Below, in pieces: positions 16,823-25,774 of a DNA stretch of 43,247 bases (positions within the stretch are counted from its first letter, which is position 1; every line of letters begins with the position of its first letter). Origin of the DNA: Patescibacteria group bacterium (GTDB lineage Bacteria > Patescibacteriota > UBA1384 > 2-12-FULL-50-11); NCBI GenBank assembly GCA_022843855.1, contig JALHMV010000005.1:1-43247 (forward strand). The letters run 5' to 3'. Made by a program: the position numbers and the translations under genes. The notes beneath the pieces were generated by a model. The model was given only the letters and a program-made list of their open reading frames with translations, was not told the origin of the DNA and made no database searches.

Positions 16823-17496
16823 TCAAAGGGGTTTGACTTGCCGAAATTGCCTTCGGTCTCGATGTTTGGCACAGTTGTGTACGGAGTAAATCTGTTAAAC
16901 AACGCCTCGGCATCGGCGAGGAAGGTCTGTTTACCAGTAAAGGTTTTAGGAGAACTCACTCTTGATGAGGCTTGACCAGTGATCGTTGCCGTCGTTTTCT
17001 CCCCCTCGGTAGTGATATCAATCGCTGTCAGTTGATTCCATCGGCTGAGCGTTCGGAGTTGGACGATCAGTTGTTTGACCTGATCGAAGCTCATCGATCC
17101 GCTGATGGTGAATTTGGTGATAGCGGTCTGACCGGTTCCCTCTTCGCTGACCGGCGCCGAAAGCGGCACTTCAATGGTCGCGGTACTGAGAGAGAGCGAG
17201 GCGAGGAGGCCGTCGAGCTGCAGAATTAAGATCTCTGGCTGAGGCGACATCGGAAGCGAGAGCGTCGCTTTTTGATACAACTCGTCGAGCGTCTCTGGCT
17301 CTTTTTCGATCGAGCCGAGCGTGGCGAGGAACTGCTCGTTTTCGCTCACTTGGGCAGCGAGCTGGATGAGTTCGGCGCGACTGGCGCTGACGGAGCGGAG
17401 CTGAGCGGGGATGACAAGCCAACCGATCCCACCAACCAAACCGAGAAAGACGAGCGTCAATATCCAGAATGTCAAGTTACGACTGAGTCCTCTCAT
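16819..17496 (-). CDS. pilO: Type IV pilus assembly protein PilO-like
   Basis: Single N-terminal TM, coiled-coil, position after pilM-pilN; LYQKATLSLPMSPQPEILILQLDGL. Confidence 0.7.
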   Translation of the reverse strand: MRGLSRNLTFWILTLVFLGLVGGIGWLVIPAQLRSVSASRAELIQLAAQVSENEQFLATLGSIEKEPETLDELYQKATLSLPMSPQPEILILQLDGLLASLSLSTATIEVPLSAPVSEEGTGQTAITKFTISGSMSFDQVKQLIVQLRTLSRWNQLTAIDITTEGEKTTATITGQASSRVSSPKTFTGKQTFLADAEALFNRFTPYTTVPNIETEGNFGKSNPFD

Positions 17497-18053
17497 TCTT
17501 CCCCCTTAACTGGTGTGTAGGTAGCGCTGAGCGAGAAGCTAAAGACCTTTCGATTATCGACGATTGATTCTGAAAGCGAGAGGATGGTGGCCTTGGTGAT
17601 TGCGTCAGAGGCTTCGAGCTTATCACGGTAGAGGACGATCGAGCGCCGGTCGAATGTTGAGCCGCTGATCGCGATATCGATCGATGCTCCTTGGGCTGTT
17701 GTTGCGACCCGGGTACTGGTCAGAACTGTGTCGGTCGGGGTAGCGCTGGCGATTTCATTTAAAATCGCTTCCCACCGATACTTTTCTTGGGCAGTTGTTG
17801 CAGCTCGAAGACGATCTTCGACAAAACTTGCTTTCGTGACGATCTCGTTTTTGGCGCGCCGTTGCGAGGTCAACTGCTCAATCTGTGATCGCCGGTCGCT
17901 GATGTCGCTCTGTTGCATAAATCCCCAAGTCATCAGTCCGGCTATCGCGAGACCAACTAAAGCGATAACAATGAGGTAGATAACCGCCACGTTGATAAGG
18001 GCGCTGCGAGTACGCCGGGCTTCCTTTAGCTCTGGTGGAAGCAGGCTGAGCAT
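17493..18053 (-). CDS. pilN: Type IV pilus assembly protein PilN-like
   Basis: MLSLLPPELKEARRTRSALINVAVIYLIVIALVGL (NLLP-like N-terminus and TM), adjacent to pilM. Confidence 0.8.
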   Translation of the reverse strand: MLSLLPPELKEARRTRSALINVAVIYLIVIALVGLAIAGLMTWGFMQQSDISDRRSQIEQLTSQRRAKNEIVTKASFVEDRLRAATTAQEKYRWEAILNEIASATPTDTVLTSTRVATTAQGASIDIAISGSTFDRRSIVLYRDKLEASDAITKATILSLSESIVDNRKVFSFSLSATYTPVKGEE

Positions 18054-19099
18054 TACGATGTCCTCATCGCTAGGCCAACAGCGTCGGCGAAGGTATGAGA
18101 GAATCGGGTTGAGATCGGGTAATGATGGGTATCAATCAAGCCAAACGGGCTACCGATCCGGCTGGCGAGCCCTGTCTGTTGTTGAAAGACTTCAACAATA
18201 CCAGCGATGTTAGTGCCTGAGCCGGAGAGGATAACCTCCTCTATCCTCACGCCGGGACAGACTCGGTTCTCAAAGAATTTGGTGATATGGACGAGTTCAT
18301 CGAAAACCGGGCTAAACTCTTTTTGGAGCTCGCCTGGACTTGGCTGGGTGTCGAGCAACGCCTTGACCCCCCACGGTACCGTGGATGTGACACGAATACT
18401 CTGGCCCTCAACGATTGATGCGCCGGTGCTGCCGGCACCAAGATCAAGAATGGCACGAGCTTTGTCGTCGTTCTTGCCGATGACCGCCCGGGCGATCGCT
18501 CCTGGTTTGATATCGATACCGTCTAGCTCGAGTCCGGTGTGTTCGACCGTCGCGATCACTGATTCGATCAACGACTTTTTAGCCGCGACGGCAAAAACGG
18601 TTAGTCCATCAACTGATTCCGATTCGTTCACGTTGGTTGCTTCTTTATCAGTTGTCTTGCCAGGTTTTGAGTTGGTTTTAGCGGCGGCTTGATCGATCGC
18701 TTTGGCGTCGAGCGGCTTGCATTTGGTCGTTACGACCTCGTAATCAAAGTAGAAGTCCTCAAGGTTAATCGAGAGTTTCTCAGCCAACTCAAAGGGGATC
18801 GCCTCAGCAAGCTCGCTTTCGCTTAAGAGCGGCATGGAAAACGTTCCTGAAAATATGACTGATTCTGGCAGTGCGATCATTGCCTTACGTCCGGTGATCG
18901 GCGCCGGTTTCGCCAGCCTCAAGGTGTCGGTGATGATCTTCGCGATCTCTTCGCTGTTGGTTAAGGCGTCGGTCTGCCATGAGCTAACAGGAATTGGGGC
19001 GATATTCATCCCCTTAAGCCGCCAGTGCTTGCCTTGCTTAGTGAGGCCGATGACCTTGACGGTCTCGTAGCCGATATCAATACCGATTGTCGTGCTCAC
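18053..19099 (-). CDS. pilM: Type IV pilus assembly protein PilM
   Basis: TIGIDIGYETVKVIGL, ARAILDLGAGSTGASIVEGQSIRVTSTVPWGV (actin-like/PilM). GTG start with GGAGGG upstream. Confidence 0.9.
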   Translation of the reverse strand: MSTTIGIDIGYETVKVIGLTKQGKHWRLKGMNIAPIPVSSWQTDALTNSEEIAKIITDTLRLAKPAPITGRKAMIALPESVIFSGTFSMPLLSESELAEAIPFELAEKLSINLEDFYFDYEVVTTKCKPLDAKAIDQAAAKTNSKPGKTTDKEATNVNESESVDGLTVFAVAAKKSLIESVIATVEHTGLELDGIDIKPGAIARAVIGKNDDKARAILDLGAGSTGASIVEGQSIRVTSTVPWGVKALLDTQPSPGELQKEFSPVFDELVHITKFFENRVCPGVRIEEVILSGSGTNIAGIVEVFQQQTGLASRIGSPFGLIDTHHYPISTRFSHTFADAVGLAMRTS

Positions 19100-19144
19100 A
19101 TTCCCTCCGTATCCAGGATACCGCAATTTGGCTCAAAAGGTCAG

Positions 19145-20866
19145 CTAGTTGCTAATCTCGCGCCAGGTACCTTTCTTGAACTGCCACCCGGCGCCGGGCC
19201 CGCTGGTGAAATTCATATTGGCGAGTCCGGACTCGTAGGTAACGCTTGAAGAGTTGGATAGTGTGATACCCCAGGCGGTGGCTTCTTTGGCGGTGGCCGA
19301 GTTGGAAAACTGGATCCACGACTTACCGGCGTAATAAATCACTCCGGTGGATGCGTTGGAAACGAAAATTGATGTTTGGCTTTTGGCGTCACGTGCAGTA
19401 AGTAGCAGTATATAACTACCAGTCCCGGCGCCTTGGAAGATAGCCGAGTTAGAGACGGTGATCGTTCCGTCGCTCAGTACCACACCAGAATTGGTGCCGT
19501 AGCCGGGGTCGAGACGCATCGTTGACGAGTTGGAGATATTGATATTGCCGGTTACCCAGAGCGTCCCCGTGATCGTCAGAATCGAGGTATTACTGAGGTT
19601 GAGGTTGCCCTCGATTTTCCTTGGGCCGAGACTGGCTTGAGTTGAACCGCTGAGGTTATAGTCGCCGCTATGGGTGCCGCCGGCAACAGCGTCGTTTTTC
19701 CAGTCGGTTATGACTCCGTCAGAAATCGGCATCGCCTCCGGCGGCGGGTTACTGATAATGCAGGAGGCGTTGGGGCAGTTGGATCCGCCAGCGCTCGTGT
19801 TGATGATCTGATTGGCTCGGGCAATGCCGCCGACCGTCATCCCTTCGATCCGAGTGATGGTACCGCCGAGCCAGACCTGAAAGGCCAGATCGCCGCCGGC
19901 GTTGGTCCAGGTGGGGCTACCGGAACAGCAGTTGCTGGTGTATTTGCCGGTATTGTTGGCGTACGAATCGGTCGAATCTTTGCGCCAGTTCCAGTAATTG
20001 GTTGCCGAGTTGGAGTTGTAATCAAGCACGATCCAATACTTGGTGTTGTTGCTGAGGTTCGGTGGCGATGAAAACGTGACGTCGATCCAAGACGGCGTCA
20101 GTCCGACCGACGCGTGGGCGATGACCGCTGTGGCGAGGCTACTGGTATTGGGGCGGTTGCTGACGTCGGTGGCGATCCGGACGGTGAGATTGGAAGTCGG
20201 ATTGCCGACTTTTCCAAGTAGAACCGACGCTTTTGTGAGGGCAGCCGAGCTAGTAGCGGTAAACGACTGAGCGATATCGCGATTAGTTGAGGCGGTGGCG
20301 AAGAACTGATCGTTGTCTTCAAGCGTCGCGGCCACGCTTGGGGTATCGGACAGGCCGCCGGCAACGGTGGCGTCACCGGTGATCGTGGCGCCGTTGCTGC
20401 CGATGATGTTGCCGTTACTGAAGACGTTACCGTTGACCTGGGAGCTGTTGGTCATAGAGAGGCCACCGCCGTCGACTTGAATGCCGTAAAAGAATTCGAC
20501 GTTATCTGAATCAAGACTCGCCTCGACTCGAATTGTTCGCGTCGAACGAGGAGTAGTATTGTTGGGGACGTAACCGGTTGACTCGATCGTCCGAGTACTG
20601 CCCGTCCCGCTGACTGTCACCGTAAAGGTGCCGTTGCCGAGGGGCGTATTCGTCTCGCCAGCGTAGTTGCCGTTGGTATTGAGTTGGCGGATGGCGTGTT
20701 CGGCGCCGGCTTCAGCAAGATTCAGCGATTGATAGGCGAGATACGATCGATTGGTCGAGGCACCCTCGCGGTGAACGAGCTGGAGCGACACGGTTGTGAG
20801 GGTGAAGAGAATGCCAAGCACCACCAGGGCAAACGCGAGAATGTGACCAGACGATTGTTCCTTCAT
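19145..20866 (-). CDS. PilX-like pilus-associated protein with inserted beta-sandwich domain (choice-of-anchor type) and C-terminal Ser/Asn-rich repeats
   Basis: N-terminal GHILAFALVVLGILFTLTTVSLQLVHRE...NLAEAGAEHAIRQL; AQSFTATSSAALTKASVLLGKVGNPTSNLTVRI...KYWIVLDY; SNSS/SNSA repeats. Confidence 0.7.
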   Translation of the reverse strand: MKEQSSGHILAFALVVLGILFTLTTVSLQLVHREGASTNRSYLAYQSLNLAEAGAEHAIRQLNTNGNYAGETNTPLGNGTFTVTVSGTGSTRTIESTGYVPNNTTPRSTRTIRVEASLDSDNVEFFYGIQVDGGGLSMTNSSQVNGNVFSNGNIIGSNGATITGDATVAGGLSDTPSVAATLEDNDQFFATASTNRDIAQSFTATSSAALTKASVLLGKVGNPTSNLTVRIATDVSNRPNTSSLATAVIAHASVGLTPSWIDVTFSSPPNLSNNTKYWIVLDYNSNSATNYWNWRKDSTDSYANNTGKYTSNCCSGSPTWTNAGGDLAFQVWLGGTITRIEGMTVGGIARANQIINTSAGGSNCPNASCIISNPPPEAMPISDGVITDWKNDAVAGGTHSGDYNLSGSTQASLGPRKIEGNLNLSNTSILTITGTLWVTGNINISNSSTMRLDPGYGTNSGVVLSDGTITVSNSAIFQGAGTGSYILLLTARDAKSQTSIFVSNASTGVIYYAGKSWIQFSNSATAKEATAWGITLSNSSSVTYESGLANMNFTSGPGAGWQFKKGTWREISN

Positions 20867-21489
20867 ACTGCCTTATTTCGTAGTATAACCGTTGTATCGA
20901 ACGAACGGGTAATTGTTCGGTCGTTGACGATCCGGCGAGAGGTCAGCGTCAGCTTTATTCGTCTCGCAGCCGTGAGGTTGTGAGTCCCGGGCAGCAGCTC
21001 AGCGCCGGCAGCGTTGTAATACTGGATAGCGAGCGCACCGACCTCGCTGTGGACGGTCAGCGGTGAATAGTAATTGGCACGGACGCTGGTTCCGTGAGCG
21101 CTCATTAATCGCAGGAGCGCTGCATTGTCTTTCTCAAAAACGATGTAGTCGTCGCCGGTCACGATGGTACCGCCGCTGTCGATCGGCGGGAGCCGGAGCA
21201 CGAGAGTATCGCTATCCGAAGTGTACGTCGTTGAGTTGATCGTTGTGGCGCTGATAACTGATGACGCACCCCAAATCTGCTTCGTCATCTCGTCGAGACT
21301 GAAGCGAGCGGCTCGCTGCAACTCACCGTATGCCTCATGGGCGACTTGGGCCTTCCAGCCGTCAGCCAGCGACTGGCTAATTACCAGACCAACGCTGATA
21401 GAGATGGCGATGGCTACCAGCGACTCCAGGACGGTGAATCCTGCCTTACGATGAGAGTAGCGAGCCGAGCTCTGATGAGTGAATACCAT
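20863..21489 (-). CDS. Type IV prepilin-like protein (PilW/GspJ-type)
   Basis: RKAGFTVLESLVAIAISISVGLVI: prepilin cleavage G/F-T-x-x-E and hydrophobic helix. Confidence 0.85.
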   Translation of the reverse strand: MVFTHQSSARYSHRKAGFTVLESLVAIAISISVGLVISQSLADGWKAQVAHEAYGELQRAARFSLDEMTKQIWGASSVISATTINSTTYTSDSDTLVLRLPPIDSGGTIVTGDDYIVFEKDNAALLRLMSAHGTSVRANYYSPLTVHSEVGALAIQYYNAAGAELLPGTHNLTAARRIKLTLTSRRIVNDRTITRSFDTTVILRNKAV

Positions 21490-21493
21490 TTTC

Positions 21494-21880
21494 TTACCCA
21501 GCGATGCCCCCTTGACCGAGCAGGGTGACAAGAGTAATTGCCTCTGACTCTGGTCGATTCTGCCAATAGACTCTGATCGTAATCTGCTTGATTTTATCGT
21601 TGCCGTTGTAGTGGGTAACGTACGTTTTGGTATAGCCGCCGGGCAGCTTAGAAGTTGCTACGGCCGGCGGGTTGGCGTTGAGCGTTGCGTTATCGAAGCC
21701 GGCTAGTCGAATCGCATCGACCGTTTCCTGAGCCAATTGAGCCGCCGCCGTGATATTACGCGAGTGTTGGGTGTAGCGAAACGAAAGCGAGAACATCCCG
21801 AGCACGGTGAGGATGGCTAAGGCAAAGACGGTAGCAGCAACGAGCGTTTCCATGACGGTCATGCCGCGACGCTTGCTCAT
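21494..21880 (-). CDS. Type IV prepilin-like protein (PilV/GspI-type)
   Basis: MSKRRGMTVMETLVAATVFALAILTVLGMF: G/M-T-x-x-E prepilin N-terminus. Confidence 0.85.
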   Translation of the reverse strand: MSKRRGMTVMETLVAATVFALAILTVLGMFSLSFRYTQHSRNITAAAQLAQETVDAIRLAGFDNATLNANPPAVATSKLPGGYTKTYVTHYNGNDKIKQITIRVYWQNRPESEAITLVTLLGQGGIAG

Positions 21881-23076
21881 TGAAAGTCGCTTACCAGCTT
21901 GTAGATCGGTCCGAGAACGGATGCGACGATAAACGCCACCCCGATACCCATCACCAGCAACATAATCGGCTCGATCAGGGAAGCGAGGTTTTTGGTAAGG
22001 TTTTCAACCTCGCTGTCGTAGAAGCGGGTTATTTCTTGGAGAACCGATTCGATATTGCCGGACTCCTCGCCAAGGGTGGTTAACTGGCTGACCATCGGCG
22101 GAAACAACGGTTCTTTAGCCATCGCCGCCGAAAGCGGTTTACCGCTTTCGACTTCTTTGACGATGCGATTAAACGCGGCTTCGTAATGTTTGTTATCGAT
22201 GGTTTTTTGAACGATCCGAATCGCTTCGATGATCGGTAGGCTGGCTTTAATGAGCATGCTCATGGTTCGGGAGAACGTTGACATATAAACCTTAGTCGTC
22301 AACATGCCGAAGACTGGGAGTTTGATTTTGAGCTTGTCGTAGACAAGCCGTCCGCGCGGGCGGCCGAACCAAAGCTTAAGAAGATAGAGGAGGCCGATAA
22401 AAATCGGGGCGACGATATAGAAGTAATTTCGTAAAATTTCGCTAGTGGTGAAGAGCAGTTTGGTCGTGGTTGGCAGTTCGGCGCCAAAATCAGCGAAGAC
22501 GGTTTTGAGGCTGGGCAGAACAAAGAAAACGATTAAGAACGCGACGCCGATTAACGCGATAAAGATAATAGCGGGATACATCATCGCGCCTCGGACCTTG
22601 GAGATGAGATCGGCTTGTTTCTCCTGTTGGTCCGCAAGGTTGAAGAGAACGTCGGCGAGCTGGCCGGTCTGTTCGCCGGCTCGGATAACGGCGGTGTAGA
22701 CCTCCGGAAAAACCTTCGGGTACTTCATCATCGTTGTCGAAAGCGGCTGGCCGCCCTTAACCTGAGCGATGAGCTCCAAGATAATTTTCTGAAAATGTTT
22801 ATTGTTGGTTTGGTGGTGCAGCGCTTCGAGCGCTTTGACGGCCGGCAGGCCAGCCTTGATCATGACGGCGAGTTGGCGGGTGAAGATAATCCGCTCCTTG
22901 AGCGGCACTTTGGTCCGTTTAAATAGTGTGAATCCTCCGCTGCCGGCGACGATTCTAATCGGAACAAGTCGACGTTCGCGTAAAATCCGGCCAGCCGACG
23001 AGACGTTATCTGCTTCAATCTGACCGGTCTGTTTTTTGCCTGCCGCGTCTTTGGCGGTATAGGTAAACGTTGGCAT
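21877..23076 (-). CDS. pilC: Type IV pilus inner-membrane platform protein PilC (GspF family)
   Basis: FTYTAKDAAGKKQTGQIEAD, FTRQLAVMIKAGLPAVKALEAL, TLGEESGNIESVL, LIEPIMLLVMGIGVAFIVASVLGPIYKL. Confidence 0.95.
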   Translation of the reverse strand: MPTFTYTAKDAAGKKQTGQIEADNVSSAGRILRERRLVPIRIVAGSGGFTLFKRTKVPLKERIIFTRQLAVMIKAGLPAVKALEALHHQTNNKHFQKIILELIAQVKGGQPLSTTMMKYPKVFPEVYTAVIRAGEQTGQLADVLFNLADQQEKQADLISKVRGAMMYPAIIFIALIGVAFLIVFFVLPSLKTVFADFGAELPTTTKLLFTTSEILRNYFYIVAPIFIGLLYLLKLWFGRPRGRLVYDKLKIKLPVFGMLTTKVYMSTFSRTMSMLIKASLPIIEAIRIVQKTIDNKHYEAAFNRIVKEVESGKPLSAAMAKEPLFPPMVSQLTTLGEESGNIESVLQEITRFYDSEVENLTKNLASLIEPIMLLVMGIGVAFIVASVLGPIYKLVSDFQ

Positions 23077-24968
23077 CAGTCTTTGGTGACGCGCCAGACT
23101 TCTTCAATCGTGGTTAAGCCGTCGAGCGCCTTCAGAATACCGTCTTGCTTGAGGGTAATTAGTCCGTCCTTTCTGGCCTGAATCATGAGCTCCGAGCTGG
23201 ACGCGCGTTTAATTGTGAGTTGTCTAACTGGTTCGGTTACCGCGAGCACTTCAAAGATTCCGATTCGGCCTTTGTAGCCAGAATTACCACACGCCGCACA
23301 CCCACTCCCGATAAAGAGTTTTCTCTTGGCGTTTGCTTCGCTTTTTTCGGGCTCGGGTAGGGTGTCGATCTCTGCCTTGATGACGGTTAGGTGTTCAGGT
23401 TTCGGGTCGACTTCCTGTTTGCACTTCTCACAGATTTTGCGGCACAATCGTTGGGCGACGATAGCGTTGGTACTTGATGTAATTAGAAACGGCTCGATAC
23501 CCATGTCGAGCAAGCGAGGAAGAGCTCCGGCAGAGTCGTTGGTGTGCAAACTTGACAGAACGACGTGTCCAGTGAGGGCGGCGTTGATAGCGATATCGGC
23601 GGTTTCTTTGTCTCGAATTTCACCAACCATCACGACATCTGGGTCTTGTCGCAAGATTGAGCGCAAACCGCTGGCAAAGGTAAAGTTGATCTTGGAGTTG
23701 ACTTGGCTCTGGTTAACACCGGGCATCCGGTACTCAACTGGATCTTCCATCGTAATAATGTTGATCGCCTCGTCCTTGATCCGATGAATCATCGCGTAGA
23801 GCGTTGTTGATTTACCGGAACCAGTCGGACCAGTGATGAGCGTCATGCCGTGCGCTTTGGTGAGGTTGTCTTCAAGAACCTTTAAAGCCCGTCCGCGAAC
23901 GCCAAGATCGTTGAGGTTTAAGACCCCGCCCGAGTGATCCAGGACACGAGCGACAACTTTTTCGCCGTTAACTGTGGGAAGCGTCGAGATACGAAAATCG
24001 ATCTTGGCGCCGTCAAGCAGGATCTGAATCCGCCCGTCTTGCGGTAGGCGAGTTTCGTCGATCTTGAGGTTGGCGAGAATCTTAACGCGGCTCGTGATGG
24101 CCGCTTGGACGTCTTTCGGAAGCGTCAGAACTTTGCGTAAAACGCCGTCGATGCGAAAACGGACGGTCACGTCTTCTTCTGAGGGCTCGATATGTATATC
24201 TGAGGCTTTCTCTCGAACCGATCGCTTAAGGAGCGTCGTCACAATCTTGGCGGCGGGTGAGGTCTCGGTAATCTCGTCTTGACTGACTCTCTCGGCCTCT
24301 TTAGCTGCCTTCTCTTCGTCCTCCTCCGAAACCTCAACCAGTTCGCCGAGCTCGGATTGCATGCCGGAGTACTGATCGAGGATGTGATTGACGTCCTCGG
24401 CGGTTGAGATAAACGATTTCACGATCTTGCCCGAGGCTTTGCGAATCGCGTTAAAGGCTTCTTCGTTCTCCGGGTCTGTCATACCGATAAAGAGCGTTTT
24501 ATCTTTCAGGGCGAACGGCACTGCCTGGTATTTGCGAGCGATCGGTTCGGGCACGAGGGCGAGGATGTCTTTGGGGATCGTCTTATCAACCAATTCGATA
24601 AATTGGATGTTGGATTCGCGGTTATGAAGATCGGTGACGCGGAATTGCTCATCGACTGGTTCAGTTGTTTTGCCGGCGTTGCTCGAAGCGGTGACTTGAT
24701 CGGTCAGATCTTCGGTCAGATCAAAATCGGGGGTGGTGGTGGCGGCAAGCGTAATATTCTGCCGTTTGCCGCCGAAAGTCGTTGTAATCTTACGTTCTGG
24801 GAGACGGGTGAGCTTGAAGTTACCGAGTCCCTTCAGCTCAACTGGTTCGCCGCCGGCGAGTGTTTCGCCGATAATCTCGGTCAGACCCTTGAGGTAGGCA
24901 CGTACTCTAAAGCCGGGTTGTCCGGTTTTTGTGCTTAATTTTTTGACGATATCGTTGGTGACTGCCAC
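23076..24968 (-). CDS. pilB: Type IV pilus extension ATPase PilB with N-terminal HU/IHF-like domain
   Basis: GPTGSGKSTTLYAMI, EDPVEYRMPGVNQSQVN, RQDPDVVMVGEIRDKETADIA, CxxC pairs. Residues ~1-95 resemble DNABII proteins: DIVKKLSTKTGQPGFRVRAYLKGLTEIIGETLAGGEPVELKGLGNFKL. GTG start with GGAGGG SD. Confidence 0.93.
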   Translation of the reverse strand: MAVTNDIVKKLSTKTGQPGFRVRAYLKGLTEIIGETLAGGEPVELKGLGNFKLTRLPERKITTTFGGKRQNITLAATTTPDFDLTEDLTDQVTASSNAGKTTEPVDEQFRVTDLHNRESNIQFIELVDKTIPKDILALVPEPIARKYQAVPFALKDKTLFIGMTDPENEEAFNAIRKASGKIVKSFISTAEDVNHILDQYSGMQSELGELVEVSEEDEEKAAKEAERVSQDEITETSPAAKIVTTLLKRSVREKASDIHIEPSEEDVTVRFRIDGVLRKVLTLPKDVQAAITSRVKILANLKIDETRLPQDGRIQILLDGAKIDFRISTLPTVNGEKVVARVLDHSGGVLNLNDLGVRGRALKVLEDNLTKAHGMTLITGPTGSGKSTTLYAMIHRIKDEAINIITMEDPVEYRMPGVNQSQVNSKINFTFASGLRSILRQDPDVVMVGEIRDKETADIAINAALTGHVVLSSLHTNDSAGALPRLLDMGIEPFLITSSTNAIVAQRLCRKICEKCKQEVDPKPEHLTVIKAEIDTLPEPEKSEANAKRKLFIGSGCAACGNSGYKGRIGIFEVLAVTEPVRQLTIKRASSSELMIQARKDGLITLKQDGILKALDGLTTIEEVWRVTKD

Positions 24969-25009
24969 GTTCCCTCCTTTTCCATCCTAACAGACCGCTA
25001 GCCAACGAA

Positions 25010-25050
25010 AAAATGAACAAAAAAATGACCGCGGCAGGGCACCGCGGTCA
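25010..25050 (-). terminator. Intrinsic terminator after the ECF sigma gene
   Basis: TGACCGCGG(25026-25034)/CCGCGGTCA(25042-25050) 9-bp stem overlapping the sigma stop codon; minus strand continues TTTTTTTGTTCATTTTTT. Confidence 0.88.
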
Positions 25051-25659
25051 GGGTGGGGGGACGCAACCGTTGCGACCAGCCTTCTCTTGGGTAGGCGACC
25101 ATACAGACGACTTACCAGCCGATTCGGCCAACAGCGCTTGAAGTTGTGCTCGCCCGCGGACCAAGCGACTTTTGACAGCGCTGGGGGTGATCCCCAGCTC
25201 GCTCGCGACGGCTTCAACTTCTCCTCCCTCGAACATAATCAGACTGACCACATCGCGGTTGATCAGCGGTATTTGTCGCGTGAGTCGTTTCGCATCATCT
25301 ATCTCCAGTCGCTGAAGTACCTCGTTCTCGATTTCGTTCGGAGAGATAAGGGCATCGCCCTGTTCGTCGATGGGTAGGACGTGCTTTTGGCGCTTTCGCC
25401 AATCGAGAGCGCTTCTTACGACGGTTGTGCCGATGTATCCAAGTAATTGCCGCTCGTTGTCGTGGCGGATCGTGCCGCTTTGAGCGGCACGCAAGACCTT
25501 GAGGCAGGTCTCACCATACATATCTTCAGCCGCATCTTGGTTGCCCGTATAATGCCAAGCTATCCGAATGAAACGGGACCGAAATTGTGTCAGAAGCCGC
25601 TCGATCGTAGCTCGGACTTGATCCCCTGACGCTGCGGGTGGTGGTTGGAATGTTTTCAT
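25048..25659 (-). CDS. ECF-type RNA polymerase sigma factor
   Basis: ERLLTQFRSRFIRIAWHYTGNQDAAEDMYGETCLKVLRA (region 2), VEAVASELGITPSAVKSRLVRGRAQLQ (region 4). Start MKTFQPPP after AAGGAG. Confidence 0.88.
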   Translation of the reverse strand: MKTFQPPPAASGDQVRATIERLLTQFRSRFIRIAWHYTGNQDAAEDMYGETCLKVLRAAQSGTIRHDNERQLLGYIGTTVVRSALDWRKRQKHVLPIDEQGDALISPNEIENEVLQRLEIDDAKRLTRQIPLINRDVVSLIMFEGGEVEAVASELGITPSAVKSRLVRGRAQLQALLAESAGKSSVWSPTQEKAGRNGCVPPP

Positions 25660-25774
25660 GACGCTCCTTGGTAAAAGGTGCAAGTCCCAGGATTGTAATC
25701 AAAAACACTTCGATTGAGAACACGGTACGAACGCAGCCCGCTGAGTCGTGACTTTCTAGGCTGTTCGTGGCAGT

